Positions 56,126 to 64,000 of a stretch of 64,000 nucleotides of DNA are shown one piece after another (within the stretch, counting starts at the first letter, position 1; each line of letters begins with the position of its first letter). The notes below the pieces were generated by a model. That model was not told the origin of the DNA. It searched no databases and worked only from the letters and a program-made list of their open reading frames with translations. The position numbers and the translations under genes are program-made. The stretch is from Nocardia rhizosphaerihabitans (GTDB taxonomy: Bacteria > Actinomycetota > Actinomycetes > Mycobacteriales > Mycobacteriaceae). The DNA is taken from NCBI RefSeq assembly GCF_014646295.1, contig NZ_BMNE01000004.1, positions 372,001 through 436,000 on the forward strand, read 5' to 3'.

Positions 56126-56992
56126 TTGTCGCAGCACCGTGTGGGCCCCGAATCCATCTCCGTCAAGACCCTGCTGGGTGACGGAGGCGCCGGGCGCCCG
56201 AGCCGGCACCGCGCCGAACCGTCGCGTACCGATCGGGTGCGGGTCGCCGCCAGCGCCGCGGTCGCCGCGGGCGCCCTGGTCGGCACCGCCGCCTCGATCG
56301 CCCCGGCGATCTCCTACGCGGCCCCGCTGCTGCCGACGCACAACGACGACGTCGAGGAATCCGTCGTCTCAGATTCCGCTCGGGAGGCCGCCGAGGTCAG
56401 CCTCGTCGCCGCCAAGCAGGTCGCCGCGCCCGCCGCCGATTCGCCGGTGCAGGTCGACGCGGTCGCCGCGCCGATCGCCGCCGTCGCCGCGCCGTTCGGC
56501 ATCGGCAACCTACCGCCGGAGATCTCCGGCCCGCTCGCCCAGGTCGAGGACATCATCCAGGGCATCCAGCACCAGGTCGCGCCGCCGCAGGCCGCGCGTC
56601 CGGTCGCGGGCCCGATCAGCTCCGGCTACGGCGCCCGCTGGGGTGCCATGCACTACGGCGTCGACTTCGCCGATGCGATCGGCGCTCCGATCCACTCCGT
56701 GTCCAGCGGCACCGTCGTCGAGGCGGGCCCGGCCTCGGGCTTCGGCCTGTGGGTGCGGGTGCTCCAGGACGACGGCACCACCGCCGTCTACGGCCACGTC
56801 AACGAGATGTTCGTGTCCGAGGGCCAGCGGGTCAACGCCGGTGACGTCATCGCGACCGTCGGCAACCGCGGCCAGTCCACCGGCCCGCACCTGCACCTCG
56901 AGATCTGGGATCAGGGTGGCGGCAAGATGGATCCCCTGCCTTACCTCGCGTCCAAGGGTGTTCCGATGGAGTGGGGCCCCTCCGCCCACTGA
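56126..56992 (+). CDS. exported M23-family peptidase (LytM domain)
   Basis: A 288-residue cell-wall endopeptidase. An Ala-rich hydrophobic segment at ~40-66 serves as signal or anchor, with a long positively charged N-terminus. A linker of ~90 residues follows, then the LytM domain (~160-288) with zinc ligands His176 and Asp180 (MHYGVDF) and His257 (GPHLHLEIW), and catalytic His224 and His255. The start is a TTG at 56126 behind AGGACG. All metal ligands are present, so it should be active on peptidoglycan cross-bridges. Its leader is structured. Confidence 0.86.
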   Translation: MSQHRVGPESISVKTLLGDGGAGRPSRHRAEPSRTDRVRVAASAAVAAGALVGTAASIAPAISYAAPLLPTHNDDVEESVVSDSAREAAEVSLVAAKQVAAPAADSPVQVDAVAAPIAAVAAPFGIGNLPPEISGPLAQVEDIIQGIQHQVAPPQAARPVAGPISSGYGARWGAMHYGVDFADAIGAPIHSVSSGTVVEAGPASGFGLWVRVLQDDGTTAVYGHVNEMFVSEGQRVNAGDVIATVGNRGQSTGPHLHLEIWDQGGGKMDPLPYLASKGVPMEWGPSAH

Positions 56993-57246
56993 GTGTTCGT
57001 GAGTGCGGATTCGTCCGTGAAAGCCTGGTGACGGTGGTTCGGTATGAGCCCCGTCACTTTGCTGTGTGATCCGGCAACACCGCTTGGCGCTGGGCCGATA
57101 CTCCTCGCGGCCGTAGTACCGGTGGCCCGGGAATTCGGGGCTGGCGGCGCGAAATTCGGGCGGTGAGACGCGCTCGATATGATGGCTCGATCTGCACGGG
57201 GCGGCCGTTCGCGCGTCCAGGCTCGATGAGAGGTGAATGAACCCGA

Positions 57247-64000
<6,754 letters not shown>

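Overview
The window is GC-rich actinobacterial DNA, most likely from Nocardia or a close relative in the Nocardiaceae. The evidence is a four-gene conservon (cvn) operon, mycobacterial-type PrrA/PrrB, AccD3, EchA6 and POL-PE-LIG LigD proteins, MT0933-like antitoxins, many GTG/TTG starts, ATGA-coupled genes, and the start of a large peptide synthetase gene. Species cannot be named from the sequence alone. All functions are inferred from protein motifs read by eye.

Region by region. 0.3-5.2 kb: an exported protein, then the prrA-prrB two-component system and a propionyl-CoA synthetase-like gene on the minus strand. 5.5-10.6 kb: the conservon, consisting of a sensor kinase with a long GLPQR-repeat tail, a roadblock protein, a DUF742 protein and a small GTPase, closed by a hairpin. 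10.6-20 kb: an HTH/membrane-protein pair, accD3, an aldo-keto reductase, a flavoprotein monooxygenase, echA6 coupled to a metallo-beta-lactamase-fold hydrolase, two MT0933-like antitoxins and ligD between them. Several of these genes are neighbours in Mycobacterium tuberculosis (Rv0902c-Rv0909), so a scattered ancestral block is visible. 20-30.5 kb: an isochorismatase-fold protein, a second exported protein, membrane proteins, an ECF-type importer with substrate-binding and ATPase parts fused, a phosphodiesterase, an ECF41-type sigma factor beside a type II NADH-dehydrogenase-like flavoprotein, a pseudouridine synthase and a class III nucleotide cyclase. 30.8-36 kb: an imine-reductase-like gene, then an SfLAP/GAP membrane protein, a SulP transporter and an alkylsulfatase, which may form a sulfate-ester utilisation set.

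36-47 kb is more accessory. It holds a vapBC module, an FMN/F420-type oxidoreductase, a double-MerR regulator divergent from a DUF6194 gene, small unknown genes, a decayed imine-reductase-like gene that keeps a MerR-type promoter, a molybdopterin oxidoreductase divergent from a TetR gene across a perfect palindrome, a regulator pseudogene split onto opposite strands by an inversion, a Tat-exported DAPG-hydrolase-like protein with its own TetR gene, and tRNA-Arg(CCT). 47-56 kb: putative envelope proteins, an acyl-CoA dehydrogenase divergent from a TetR gene, an ArsR gene whose palindrome overlaps its start, an acyl-CoA ligase with a strong terminator, and a nitronate monooxygenase. 56-64 kb: an M23 peptidase behind a structured leader, then a nonribosomal peptide synthetase gene (A-T-C-A-T-C-A...) that runs off the right edge.

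A recurring theme from 43 to 52.5 kb is a regulator gene sitting beside a clear inverted repeat at its promoter. No transposase, integrase, CRISPR array or phage gene was found.
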